31,781 nt of DNA from a bacterium (GCA_004560045.1 SFWF01000008.1:1-31781), one strand, 5' to 3'. Shown: positions 17,946 to 24,809, numbered from the stretch's first letter. Made by a program: numbers and translations. The notes: generated by a model not told the origin, from the letters alone.

Positions 17946-17961
17946 CACTAATCTTTTAAAA
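17920..17961. repeat. 42-bp direct repeat, copy 2
   Basis: Identical to 17,259-17,300 at 41 of 42 positions. This copy also encodes the last residues and stop codon of the 82-residue gene on the minus strand, so it is likely the original location of the sequence. Confidence 0.9.
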
Positions 17962-18196
17962 TTTCCTCAACGAACCATCGGCTTTCCTCTAAAAACAGAA
18001 ACCTTTCGACCATATTTATCCTGCAGGTGTATCTTATTCCTGCGCCTCCTGCCTTAAGGGATGCGGCAGGACGGACGTCCAAAACCTTATCGATAAAATA
18101 GGAGGACCCGTCCTCCCATAAAATTTTAAGAGGAAAGACCCTTCCCTCGGTATCGAATTTTGCCGTAACCTCAACGTATTTCTTTTTGTATTTCAT
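17948..18196 (-). CDS. Small uncharacterised protein coupled to DinB
   Basis: An 82-residue protein that I cannot assign to a named family with confidence. It reads YKKKYVEVTAKFDTEGRVFP, then ILWEDGSSYFIDKVLDVRPA, then LKAGGAGIRYTCRI and ESRWFVEEI. The alternating pattern suggests a small beta barrel or sheet ending in a short strand-helix. Its ATG overlaps the stop of the Y-family polymerase gene (ATGA), so the two are translated together. Small genes of this look follow dinB in other Clostridia as far as I recall, which suggests an accessory to translesion synthesis, but that is inference. It should share the SOS regulation of dinB. Confidence 0.75.
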   Translation of the reverse strand: MKYKKKYVEVTAKFDTEGRVFPLKILWEDGSSYFIDKVLDVRPAASLKAGGAGIRYTCRINMVERFLFLEESRWFVEEILKD

Positions 18197-19476
18197 AATT
18201 TAAACCATCCTTCGGGGTGAACCTTATGATCCTCGTAGGGGTCGAAATCGGTCAGCTTTATATCCGACAGCATCGACGCCCTTTTAACACAGTCGTTTCC
18301 AAATCGGTATTTTAAAATATCAACCGTTTTTTCAAGCTTTTCGGCCCGCTCGTTTCGTTTTACCTCCCCGAACATATCAAACTGAACCGAAAGATCGGCC
18401 GAGCAAAGCTCGTAGGCGCAGATTCCGATGCTTCTTACCTTAAACGGCTCGGTCATATCGGCGCAAAAAAGCTTCATAGCGTTTGCGATAAGGGTATCGG
18501 CTGAGGAGGTAGGCAGATCGAGGCAGGTCTGCCTTGTGAAGGTGTTCAGTCTGCTGTCACGAACCGAAATTCCGAGCTTTTTCGCCCTGAGTCCTTGGTC
18601 GCGGAGCCGTCTTGCAACCGTCTCTCCGAGTACCGAAAAGGTAAGCTTTACGTCCTCGCAGGAGATAAGGTCACGGGGTGCCGTAACCGAGTTTCCAACC
18701 GATTTAACCCCTCTCTGATGTAAAACGTCCTTAACGGGACTGTCCTCAAGCCCTGCCGCAAAGGCGTAAAGCATATACCCGTTTTTACCTAAAAAGGAGC
18801 AAAGTGCGTCGGGACCTGCCTCGGCAATGTCGCCTATGGTAAAAATGCCTCTCGATAAAAGCTTTTTCTCGGTAGCAGGGCCTACGTAAAGCAGATCGCG
18901 GCAGGGTAGGGGAAATATCTTTTCGCGGTAGTTTTCACGTGAGAAAAGGGTTACCGCGTCGGGCTTTTTGTAATCGGAGCCAAGCTTCGAGAAGACCTTG
19001 TTCCAGGATACCCCCACCGAAACGGTTATGCCGAGCTCCTCCTTTACCCGCTCTCTTATCTTGTTGGCAAGAAGCTCTCCCTGCCTTATATCCTTAACGT
19101 TATCGGTAACGTCAAGCCAGCTTTCGTCCAGCCCGAAGGACTCAACCTTATCGGTATAGTCGGCGCATATCGCCTTAACGAGTCCCGAAAACCGAACGTA
19201 AAGAGGGTAGTTAGGGGGAACGACTATAAGGTCAGGGCATTTGGCTTTTGCCTGCCAGATAGGCTCGGCCGTCTTAACGCCGCATTTTGCCGCAATCTGA
19301 TTTGCGGTAAGCACGATTCCGTGACGCTTTTCGACGCTTCCGCCCACCGCAACGGGAAATTCCCTTATTTCGGGACGGTGAAGGCATTCCACCGAAGCGA
19401 AAAACTTATTACAGTCCAAATGAAAAACTACCCTGTCCGTACCCTCACCACCCAAACGGCAAAATAAAAAGAACAA
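18193..19476 (-). CDS. dinB: Y-family DNA polymerase IV (start uncertain)
   Basis: Error-prone translesion polymerase. Palm and fingers motifs are present: VVFHLDCNKFFASVECL with the first catalytic Asp, VVPPNYPLYVRFS, SFGLDESWLDVT with the catalytic Asp-Glu pair, GVSWNKVFSKLGSDYKKPDA, and helix-hairpin-helix LLYVGPATEKKLLSRGI. A little-finger domain follows, then a C-terminal tail that includes VQFDMFGE, a beta-clamp-binding-like QxxxMF sequence. No ATG is available upstream of the DCN motif. TTG at 19,476 lies inside the LexA box next to the predicted transcription start, so the true start is probably another non-AUG codon further in, such as TTG at 19,455. Followed by the coupled 82-residue gene. 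Confidence 0.92.
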   Translation of the reverse strand: MFFLFCRLGGEGTDRVVFHLDCNKFFASVECLHRPEIREFPVAVGGSVEKRHGIVLTANQIAAKCGVKTAEPIWQAKAKCPDLIVVPPNYPLYVRFSGLVKAICADYTDKVESFGLDESWLDVTDNVKDIRQGELLANKIRERVKEELGITVSVGVSWNKVFSKLGSDYKKPDAVTLFSRENYREKIFPLPCRDLLYVGPATEKKLLSRGIFTIGDIAEAGPDALCSFLGKNGYMLYAFAAGLEDSPVKDVLHQRGVKSVGNSVTAPRDLISCEDVKLTFSVLGETVARRLRDQGLRAKKLGISVRDSRLNTFTRQTCLDLPTSSADTLIANAMKLFCADMTEPFKVRSIGICAYELCSADLSVQFDMFGEVKRNERAEKLEKTVDILKYRFGNDCVKRASMLSDIKLTDFDPYEDHKVHPEGWFKL

Positions 19477-19482
19477 ATGTTC
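19471..19482 (-). promoter_or_regulatory. LexA (SOS) box of dinB
   Basis: GAACATTTGTTC on the minus strand fits the Gram-positive LexA operator core GAAC-N4-GTTC. It begins seven bases after the -10 of the dinB promoter, where bound LexA would block transcription. This predicts DNA-damage induction of dinB and the coupled small gene. Confidence 0.75.
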
Positions 19483-19489
19483 TATAAAT

Positions 19490-19518
19490 ATAATACTCCT
19501 AAAATTTCAAAAAGTCAA
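19490..19518 (-). promoter_or_regulatory. SigA promoter of dinB
   Basis: On the minus strand TTGACT (19,513-19,518), 17 bases, then TATTAT (19,490-19,495). Transcription would begin at or next to the LexA box. Confidence 0.75.
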
Positions 19519-19656
19519 TAGGAAAAGAAATACATATTCGTACCGTGGCTTTTTTACGCATTATTACGGAAAAAGCGCCGTTTTCGGGCAATTTCTCACT
19601 ATGGCGCACACCCGTTCAGCGGTCGGTTGTAAGACGGATATCTAAAACGCAAAACA

Positions 19657-19693
19657 GCTATGATCAACCTCGTTTTCTGAGGAGGATCATAGC
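19657..19693. other. Stem-loop in the dinB-esterase gap
   Basis: GCTATGATC (19,657-19,665) pairs with 19,685-19,693, and inside it CCTC pairs with GAGG around a GTTTTCT loop, leaving a small AA/AG internal loop. There is no clear T run on either side, so it is not a standard terminator; a small structured RNA or a weak terminator are both possible. The rest of the gap from 19,519 to 19,835 shows no coding frame with a ribosome binding site and nothing else I recognise. Confidence 0.4.
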
Positions 19694-19835
19694 CGTTATA
19701 TTTTAATAAGGTCCGCAATATTTTACAGACTATCGGTATCTGAAACCTGAATTTATATTTCTTTAATAAGCAAAATGCTGTTACGTTTATCCTTTTTCCC
19801 TGAATATCCCAACAGAGGGCTACGATAAAAATATC

Positions 19836-20462
19836 TTATCTGCTCTGACTCAGTATCCAGCCAAGAAGCTCCTCCGAAAAAGCTCTTTCCCAGGAGTTGT
19901 GTCCGACCCCCTCGTAAAGGTCGCATCTAACGTCTGCTCTGTCCTTGAGCTTTTCGTACATATGTATCGTGTTAATGGGATCGACAACCGTGTCGCAAAG
20001 TCCGTGAAAGGCCCATATCGGCATATCTAAAACGCCTGCATTCCAGGGCATTCCGCCGCCACAGCAGGGAGCAATAGCCGCAAAGGTCTTAGGATACGCC
20101 ATAGCGGTATACCAGGTGCCGAAGCCGCCCATACTGAGTCCGCAAAGATATATCCTCTTCTCGTCTGCGTTAAACTTTTCTGTAATGTGGTCGATAAAGC
20201 TCTTAATGCTCTCGACCCTTGCCGCCCAAAAGGAATTTTTGGGACACTGTGGCATAACTACAATGCAGTTTTTAAGATTGCCGTCATTTATTATATGAGA
20301 AAATCCGTGAATGAGAACCTTATCCAGCTCGTCTCCGCCCTCGCCCCGTTCACCTGCGCCGTGAAGCTGAAAAATTACGGCAGGCTTTTCGCCGAGAGCT
20401 TCGGGCATAAAGGCTATATAAGGAAAAATCTCTTCAGATGTAGTTTGTCTTATAATATTCAT
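19836..20462 (-). CDS. Alpha/beta hydrolase, esterase/phospholipase-like
   Basis: A 208-residue serine hydrolase, probably a cytoplasmic esterase, as no signal peptide is seen. Motifs: IFQLHGAGERG (oxyanion-hole HG), LCGLSMGGFGTW (nucleophile Ser in G-x-S-x-G), FHGLCDTVVDP (acid Asp) and VGHNSWE (catalytic His). The spacing matches the COG4099 / dienelactone-hydrolase-like group that often removes acyl groups from plant sugars or short esters; the substrate is unknown. The chosen ATG at 20,462 has AGGGTGA six bases upstream; nine further upstream codons are open but lack a ribosome binding site and overlap the promoter. Confidence 0.88.
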   Translation of the reverse strand: MNIIRQTTSEEIFPYIAFMPEALGEKPAVIFQLHGAGERGEGGDELDKVLIHGFSHIINDGNLKNCIVVMPQCPKNSFWAARVESIKSFIDHITEKFNADEKRIYLCGLSMGGFGTWYTAMAYPKTFAAIAPCCGGGMPWNAGVLDMPIWAFHGLCDTVVDPINTIHMYEKLKDRADVRCDLYEGVGHNSWERAFSEELLGWILSQSR

Positions 20463-20479
20463 ATAGATCACCCTACAGA

Positions 20480-20508
20480 ATGATATCATATTACCGCTTT
20501 TCGGTCAA
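20480..20508 (-). promoter_or_regulatory. Promoter of the alpha/beta hydrolase
   Basis: On the minus strand TTGACC (20,503-20,508), 17 bases, then TATCAT (20,480-20,485). The leader would be only about a dozen bases, with the ribosome binding site near its 5' end. Confidence 0.6.
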
Positions 20509-20590
20509 TAAATTTATTACAAACACCCCCCGGCGTCATCAATGGTCAGGGAAAGTCAAAAAATGTTTACACTTTTTTCACATTTACCTA

Positions 20591-20619
20591 TTGACAAAAG
20601 GGGAAGAAAGTGGTAAATT
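20591..20619 (+). promoter_or_regulatory. SigA promoter of the hrcA operon
   Basis: Consensus TTGACA (20,591-20,596), 17 bases, then TAAATT (20,614-20,619) preceded by TGG as an extended -10. The CIRCE operator starts 10 bases downstream, the standard arrangement for HrcA repression. Confidence 0.8.
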
Positions 20620-20629
20620 ATTATTGTAG

Positions 20630-20656
20630 TTAGCACTCGAACGAATAGAGTGCTAA
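20630..20656 (+). promoter_or_regulatory. CIRCE operator, HrcA binding site
   Basis: TTAGCACTC, nine spacer bases, then GAGTGCTAA: an exact match to the consensus inverted repeat. HrcA binds it at normal temperature and releases it on heat shock, so the operon represses itself. Confidence 0.97.
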
Positions 20657-20690
20657 TTTATAGCACATAATAGAAACAAGGAGGGAACGT

Positions 20691-21725
20691 ATGGATCTTG
20701 CGCCGAGAAAAAAGGCAATTATCGCCGAAATAGTTAAGGCCTATATCGAAACGGGAGAGCCGATAGGCTCGAAAATTCTTGCCACCCGCCTCAAAAACGC
20801 CCCCTCTTCGGCGACTCTCCGAAACGAGATGAGCGACCTTTGTGAAATGGGCTACCTTGAGCAGCCGCATACCTCCGCCGGCCGCGTTCCTACTAAAATG
20901 GCCTATAAGCTCTATATTTCCGAGCTTATGCCGAAAACTCCTCTTTCAAAGGAGCGTAAGGAGATTATCGACAGTATGCTCGAGCCGGCGAAAAGCGACC
21001 CCGAGGCTATCGGAAGCGCCGCCGCCGACGTACTCTCTAAGCTTACGGGCTTGCCCGTCGTTTCCGTAACGGGCTCTCAGCAGGGGCTTCGCCTTAAACG
21101 AATAAGCCTTATGCCGGTAGGCCGAAGCGTCGCGGTAGTTTTCGTCGTATCCGAAGACGGAAGAACCCGAAATCGTCTCTGTAGCCTCAGTTCCCCGATA
21201 GACGCAAGGCTGATCTCGGTCTTCGATAAGATCTCAAGCGAAAAGATCTGCTCTAAGGATATCGCCGCTCTCGATATGGCCTATCTTCAGAGCGTCGTCG
21301 CCTCTTCGGGACTTGACGCGCTGACCTTGGCGCCGCTGTTTTCCTGCGTGTTCGAGCTTGCGGCTCAGCTTAAGCGTACTCAGGTCGATATGGGAGGCGC
21401 CGCAAATCTCTTTTCTCTTTGCCCCTCCGACGTTCAGGCTAAAAGTATTTTAGACCTGCTTTCAACCGGAGAAGTCGTTCACGGTATCCTTTCTTCCGCA
21501 ACCTCTCCCGTAGAGGTCGTCTTCGGAGATCAGACCGAATATTCGGAGCTGAAGCCCACGGGTCTCGTGGTCGCCTCCTACGGAAAGGGTAATAAATATG
21601 GAAAGCTGGCCGTTATCGGACCTACCCGAATGGCCTATGAAAACATATTGCCAAGCGCCGCTTACGTGGCCGATAGGGTAGGCGAAATGATAGGCGAGGT
21701 CCTTAAAGGATTGGAGGAATATTAA
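20691..21725 (+). CDS. hrcA: Heat-inducible transcription repressor HrcA
   Basis: A 344-residue repressor of class I heat-shock genes. The N-terminal winged helix is clear: KKAIIAEIVKAYIETGEPIG, then SSATLRNEMSDLCEMGYLEQ and the conserved HTSAGRVPT. GAF-like and dimerisation regions follow, with the typical C-terminal LAVIGPTRMAYENI. GGAGGG is well spaced before the ATG. It is the first gene after the CIRCE operator, giving autoregulation; GroEL normally stabilises HrcA, but groESL is not in the window. The stop is immediately followed by the grpE start. Confidence 0.97.
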   Translation: MDLAPRKKAIIAEIVKAYIETGEPIGSKILATRLKNAPSSATLRNEMSDLCEMGYLEQPHTSAGRVPTKMAYKLYISELMPKTPLSKERKEIIDSMLEPAKSDPEAIGSAAADVLSKLTGLPVVSVTGSQQGLRLKRISLMPVGRSVAVVFVVSEDGRTRNRLCSLSSPIDARLISVFDKISSEKICSKDIAALDMAYLQSVVASSGLDALTLAPLFSCVFELAAQLKRTQVDMGGAANLFSLCPSDVQAKSILDLLSTGEVVHGILSSATSPVEVVFGDQTEYSELKPTGLVVASYGKGNKYGKLAVIGPTRMAYENILPSAAYVADRVGEMIGEVLKGLEEY

Positions 21726-22253
21726 ATGTCTGAAGAGATAAAGAAGGAGCAAACCGAAGCTGCCGCGCCGGAGGCAGAGGCCGCTCCCAAAAAGGAAAAA
21801 AAGACTAAGAAGAACGCTGAGGTCGAAAAATTAAAGGCCGAGCTGGAGCAGAAAAACGACCTTCTGCTTCGTACCGCCGCCGAATTCGACAACTATAAAA
21901 AGCGTACCGAAAAGGAAAAAATAACTACCGCCGAATACGCAAAGGCGCAGGTTATGAAGACCCTGCTTCCCATACTCGACAATGCCGACCGCGCAAAGGA
22001 ATTCGAGCAGGGAACGGAGCAGTTCAATAAGGGCATCGAAATGATCGTGAAGCAGCTTTCCGACCTTTCCTCAAAGCTCGGTCTTACCGAGATCGGCGCG
22101 GTAGGGGAGCAGTTCGATCCCAATCTTCACGAAGCAATAATGCATATTGAAGACGAAGCCTTATGCGAAAACGTGATCGCTCAGGTCCTTCAGAAGGGCT
22201 ATAAGTTCGGCGATACCGTCGTCCGCCCCGCAATGGTTCAGGTGGCAAATTAA
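21726..22253 (+). CDS. grpE: Nucleotide exchange factor GrpE
   Basis: Releases ADP from DnaK. The 175-residue protein has a low-complexity acidic/lysine-rich N-terminus (residues 1-35), a long coiled-coil helix with LRTAAEFDNYKKRTEKEK, then the beta-wing end with EQFDPNLHEAIMHIED, VIAQVLQKGYKFGDTVVRPA and MVQVAN, the usual ending. The ATG directly follows the hrcA stop and its GGAGG ribosome binding site lies within the end of hrcA, so translation is coupled. The gap to dnaK contains a G-rich relic element. Confidence 0.96.
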   Translation: MSEEIKKEQTEAAAPEAEAAPKKEKKTKKNAEVEKLKAELEQKNDLLLRTAAEFDNYKKRTEKEKITTAEYAKAQVMKTLLPILDNADRAKEFEQGTEQFNKGIEMIVKQLSDLSSKLGLTEIGAVGEQFDPNLHEAIMHIEDEALCENVIAQVLQKGYKFGDTVVRPAMVQVAN

Positions 22254-22254
22254 A

Positions 22255-22309
22255 TTAGGGAAAAGGGCCCGGGGCCTAGGGCCTAAGGGAAATGTGTGCC
22301 GTTGGCACA
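22255..22309 (+). repeat. G-rich relic element between grpE and dnaK
   Basis: The gap opens with TTAGGGAAAAGGG, then a run of GGCC/CCGG-rich blocks (22,264-22,284), then CCTAAGGGAAA, ending in a small stem TGTGCC-GTT-GGCACA (22,295-22,309). The opening matches the outer end of the IVS-type element downstream of dnaK read on the other strand (TTAGGGAAAGGGG). It may be a decayed, gene-less copy of the same kind of element. The dnaK ribosome binding site (AAAGGAG) lies beyond it. Confidence 0.55.
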
Positions 22310-22351
22310 AAATAATAAATAAATTCATTTATATAAAAGGAGAAAATTACT

Positions 22352-24187
22352 ATGGGAAAAATTATTGGAATCGACTTAGGTACTACTAACTCATGCGTAG
22401 CCGTTATGGAAGGCGGAGAGGCCGTAGTTATCGCAAACGCAGAGGGCGCAAGAACTACCCCTTCTGTCGTTGCATTTTCTAAGACCGGCGAGCGTATGGT
22501 AGGTCAGGTTGCAAAGCGTCAGGCTATCACCAACCCCGACCGCACTATCTCTTCTATCAAGCGTGATATGGGTACCACCCACACCGTATCCATCGACGGC
22601 AAGTCATATACTCCTCAGGAGATCTCTGCCATCATTCTTCAGAAGCTTAAGACCGACGCAGAGGCATATCTCGGAACTACCGTTACCGAGGCTGTTATCA
22701 CCGTTCCCGCCTACTTCACCGACGCACAGCGTCAGGCTACCAAGGACGCAGGTAAGATCGCAGGCCTCGAGGTCAAGCGTATTATAAACGAGCCCACCGC
22801 AGCCGCTCTTGCTTATTCTATCGATAAGGAGGACGATCAGAAGGTTATGGTTTACGACCTCGGCGGCGGTACCTTCGACGTTTCTATCATCGAAATGGGC
22901 GATGGTGTTCAGGAGGTTCTTGCAACAGCCGGTAACAACCGATTAGGCGGTGACGACTTCGATAAGCGCATTATGGACTGGATCGTTGCAGGCTTCAAGG
23001 CCGAAAACGGTATCGATCTGTCGGGCGATAAGATGGCTATGCAGAGAATCAAGGAAGCCGCTGAAAAGGCTAAGATCGACCTTTCGGGTATGACCTCTAC
23101 CGATATCAACCTTCCCTTCATTACTGCCGATGCTACCGGACCTAAGCACTATGAGGTAACCCTCACCCGCGCTAAGTTCAACGAGCTTACCGACGACCTC
23201 GTTGAAGCTACAATGGGACCCGTTCGTCAGGCCCTTTCCGACTCGGGACTCGATAAGAGCGAAATAAACAAGGTTCTTATGGTCGGCGGTTCTTCCCGTA
23301 TTCCCGCCGTTCAGGAGGCCGTTAAAAACTTCATCGGCAAAGAGCCCTCTAAGGGACTTAACCCCGACGAGTGCGTAGCCCTCGGTGCCGCAATTCAGGG
23401 CGGTGTTCTTGGCGGCGACGTTAAGGGACTTCTCCTCTTAGACGTTACTCCTCTCTCCCTCGGAATTGAAACTATGGGCGGAGTTTCCACCAAGGTCATC
23501 GACAGAAACACCACCATCCCCGCAAAGAAGAGTCAGATATTCTCTACCGCGGCCGACGGTCAGACCTCTGTTCAGGTTCACGTGCTTCAGGGTGAGCGCG
23601 AATTTGCTAAGGATAACAAGACCCTCGGCGTATTCAACCTCGACGGAATCTCTCCCGCACCCCGCGGAATTCCTCAGATCGAGGTAACCTTCGATATCGA
23701 CGCTAACGGTATCGTTCACGTATCCGCTAAGGACCTCGGCACCGGCAAGGAGCAGTCTATCACCATTACCTCCAATACCAATATGTCCAAGGACGATATC
23801 GATAAGGCCGTTAAGGAGGCCGAGGAGTATGCCGCTGAGGACAAGAAGCGCAGAGAGGCCGTAGACCTCAGAAACGGCGCCGATCAGATGGTATATCAGA
23901 CCGAAAAGACCCTTTCCGAAATGGGTGACAAGATCACCGAGGAGGAAAAGAAGGCTATCGAAGAGGCTAAGGAAGCCCTTAAGGAAGCCTTAAAGGGCGA
24001 GGATCTCGAGGCTATCAAGGCTAAGCAGGAAGAGCTGCAGAAGCATGTCTATGCCGTTTCCGAAAAGCTTTATAAGGCCGCTGCCGAAGCACAGCAGGCT
24101 CAGGGCGGAGCAAATCCCGGAAATAACGCAGGTGCAGGCCCCGATGTATACGACGCCGACTTCACCGACGTTGACGAAAACAAATAA
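22352..24187 (+). CDS. dnaK: Chaperone protein DnaK (Hsp70)
   Basis: ATP-dependent chaperone of 611 residues, full length for Firmicutes. The ATPase domain shows IGIDLGTTNSCVAVMEGG at the N-terminus, TVPAYFTDAQRQATKDAG, INEPTAAALAYSID, VYDLGGGTFDVSIIE and LMVGGSSRIPAVQE. The linker GLLLLDVTPLSLGIE leads to the substrate-binding domain and the helical lid, with a Gly/Ala/Gln-rich tail ending in DVYDADFTDVDENK. AAAGGAG lies eight bases before the ATG. Codon choice is more uniform and optimised than in neighbouring genes, as expected for a highly expressed protein. Its stop codon lies inside a hairpin, and the insertion before dnaJ follows. Confidence 0.99.
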   Translation: MGKIIGIDLGTTNSCVAVMEGGEAVVIANAEGARTTPSVVAFSKTGERMVGQVAKRQAITNPDRTISSIKRDMGTTHTVSIDGKSYTPQEISAIILQKLKTDAEAYLGTTVTEAVITVPAYFTDAQRQATKDAGKIAGLEVKRIINEPTAAALAYSIDKEDDQKVMVYDLGGGTFDVSIIEMGDGVQEVLATAGNNRLGGDDFDKRIMDWIVAGFKAENGIDLSGDKMAMQRIKEAAEKAKIDLSGMTSTDINLPFITADATGPKHYEVTLTRAKFNELTDDLVEATMGPVRQALSDSGLDKSEINKVLMVGGSSRIPAVQEAVKNFIGKEPSKGLNPDECVALGAAIQGGVLGGDVKGLLLLDVTPLSLGIETMGGVSTKVIDRNTTIPAKKSQIFSTAADGQTSVQVHVLQGEREFAKDNKTLGVFNLDGISPAPRGIPQIEVTFDIDANGIVHVSAKDLGTGKEQSITITSNTNMSKDDIDKAVKEAEEYAAEDKKRREAVDLRNGADQMVYQTEKTLSEMGDKITEEEKKAIEEAKEALKEALKGEDLEAIKAKQEELQKHVYAVSEKLYKAAAEAQQAQGGANPGNNAGAGPDVYDADFTDVDENK

Positions 24188-24207
24188 GACCTTCGCCTTA
24201 TTTGTTT
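24178..24207 (+). terminator. Hairpin overlapping the dnaK stop codon
   Basis: AAACAAATAAG (24,178-24,188) pairs perfectly over 11 bp with 24,197-24,207 around an 8-base loop and includes the TAA stop. There is no T run after it, so it may act as an attenuator or mRNA 3'-end stabiliser that lowers read-through to dnaJ. Confidence 0.5.
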
Positions 24208-24210
24208 CGA

Positions 24211-24232
24211 GGGAAATGGGAAACGGGAAAGG
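24211..24232 (+). repeat. Left arm of 22-bp inverted repeat
   Basis: The sequence is GGGAAATGGGAAACGGGAAA plus GG. It is the complement of 24,750-24,771 at 21 of 22 positions (one C/A difference). Further GGGGAAAAG extends it to 24,239. Confidence 0.9.
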
Positions 24233-24304
24233 GGAAAAGCCTTAAATCAAGATTTTTGCTTTTTTCAGGATCTCAAAGCCCGAAGAATTTAATAAGGAAA
24301 GAGT

Positions 24305-24326
24305 AAGGGGAAAGCAATTTCCCCTT
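24305..24326 (+). other. Hairpin upstream of the IVS-type gene
   Basis: AAGGGGAAA (24,305-24,313), loop GCAA, TTTCCCCTT: a perfect 9-bp stem of the same GGGGAAA vocabulary as the element ends, 16 bases before the ATG at 24,343. It could sequester a ribosome binding site (AAGGGG) or be a nested repeat end. Confidence 0.6.
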
Positions 24327-24342
24327 TGACTCTGTTTAGAAT

Positions 24343-24702
24343 ATGGGTTATATTGTATTTAAGGAATTGTTGGTATGGCAAAAGGCAATGGATCTCGTAG
24401 AAGAGATTTACGGTCTGACACTGTACCTGCCGAAAGATGAAGATTTTGGACTTAAATCACAGATTAGGAGAGCCGTCTTATCGGTTCCCTCGAATATTGC
24501 TGAAGGAAATTCTCGGCATACGACGAAGGAATATGTTAATTTTTTAAGTATTGCCAGAGGATCCAATTCCGAAGTTTACACGCAATTGTTAGTATGCAAC
24601 AGACTTGGTTATCTCAGCGAAGCTCAAACAACACATGCGATGGAACAGATAGAAGAAATATCAAGAATGCTTAACGCTATGATAACAAAGCTTTCAAAAT
24701 AG
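24343..24702 (+). CDS. Four-helix-bundle protein, 23S rRNA intervening-sequence (S23) family
   Basis: A 119-residue protein with the family signature: FKELLVWQKAMDLVEEIYGL, LPKDEDFGLKSQIRRAVLSV, PSNIAEGNSRHTTKEYVNFL, IARGSNSEVYTQLLVCNRLGYL, then a final helix. Members are encoded in intervening sequences of 23S rRNA genes or as orphans near repeats, and related proteins (Avd) serve diversity-generating retroelements; the biochemical role of S23 proteins is unclear, with nucleic-acid binding suggested by the Avd homology. No strong ribosome binding site is visible except the AAGGGG buried in a hairpin. Codons are more AT-rich than in dnaK and dnaJ (GAATTGTTGG, AAAAGG), consistent with recent arrival. 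No rRNA or reverse transcriptase gene is nearby. Confidence 0.93.
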   Translation: MGYIVFKELLVWQKAMDLVEEIYGLTLYLPKDEDFGLKSQIRRAVLSVPSNIAEGNSRHTTKEYVNFLSIARGSNSEVYTQLLVCNRLGYLSEAQTTHAMEQIEEISRMLNAMITKLSK

Positions 24703-24749
24703 AAAATATAGGTAAAGAAAAGCGGGTAAGAAGAGAATGAATTATTAAA

Positions 24750-24771
24750 CCTTTCCCTTTTCCCATTTCCC
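24750..24771 (+). repeat. Right arm of 22-bp inverted repeat
   Basis: CCTTTCCCTTTTCCCATTTC plus CC, complementary to 24,211-24,232 with one mismatch. It continues in CTTTCCCC units to about 24,786, where CCCTAATA ends it just before the dnaJ ribosome binding site. Confidence 0.9.
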
Positions 24772-24809
24772 CTTTCCCCTTTCCCTAATAAAAAGCCGGA
24801 GGTTTTTTA

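Larger units (their letters stand above)
24211..24787 (+). mobile_element. IVS-type element inserted between dnaK and dnaJ
   Basis: A unit bounded by purine-rich sequence on the left (24,211-24,239) and its pyrimidine-rich complement on the right (24,750-24,786), enclosing one gene for a four-helix-bundle protein of the 23S-rRNA intervening-sequence family. It splits the otherwise compact chaperone operon. Flanks that can pair in RNA and an internal S23-type gene are the two marks of rRNA intervening sequences, but here the host is a protein-coding operon. No transposase is present. Calling it mobile is inference from its position, flanks and different codon use. Confidence 0.55.

Noticed and set aside
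17327..18196. Zeta-like gene and 82-residue gene as a toxin-antitoxin pair
   Set aside because: They have separate promoters, the small gene is coupled to dinB instead, and it does not resemble an epsilon antitoxin.
19657..19693. Stem-loop as terminator of dinB or the hydrolase
   Set aside because: It lies upstream of dinB and downstream of the hydrolase's 3' end by over 140 bases, and has no T run.
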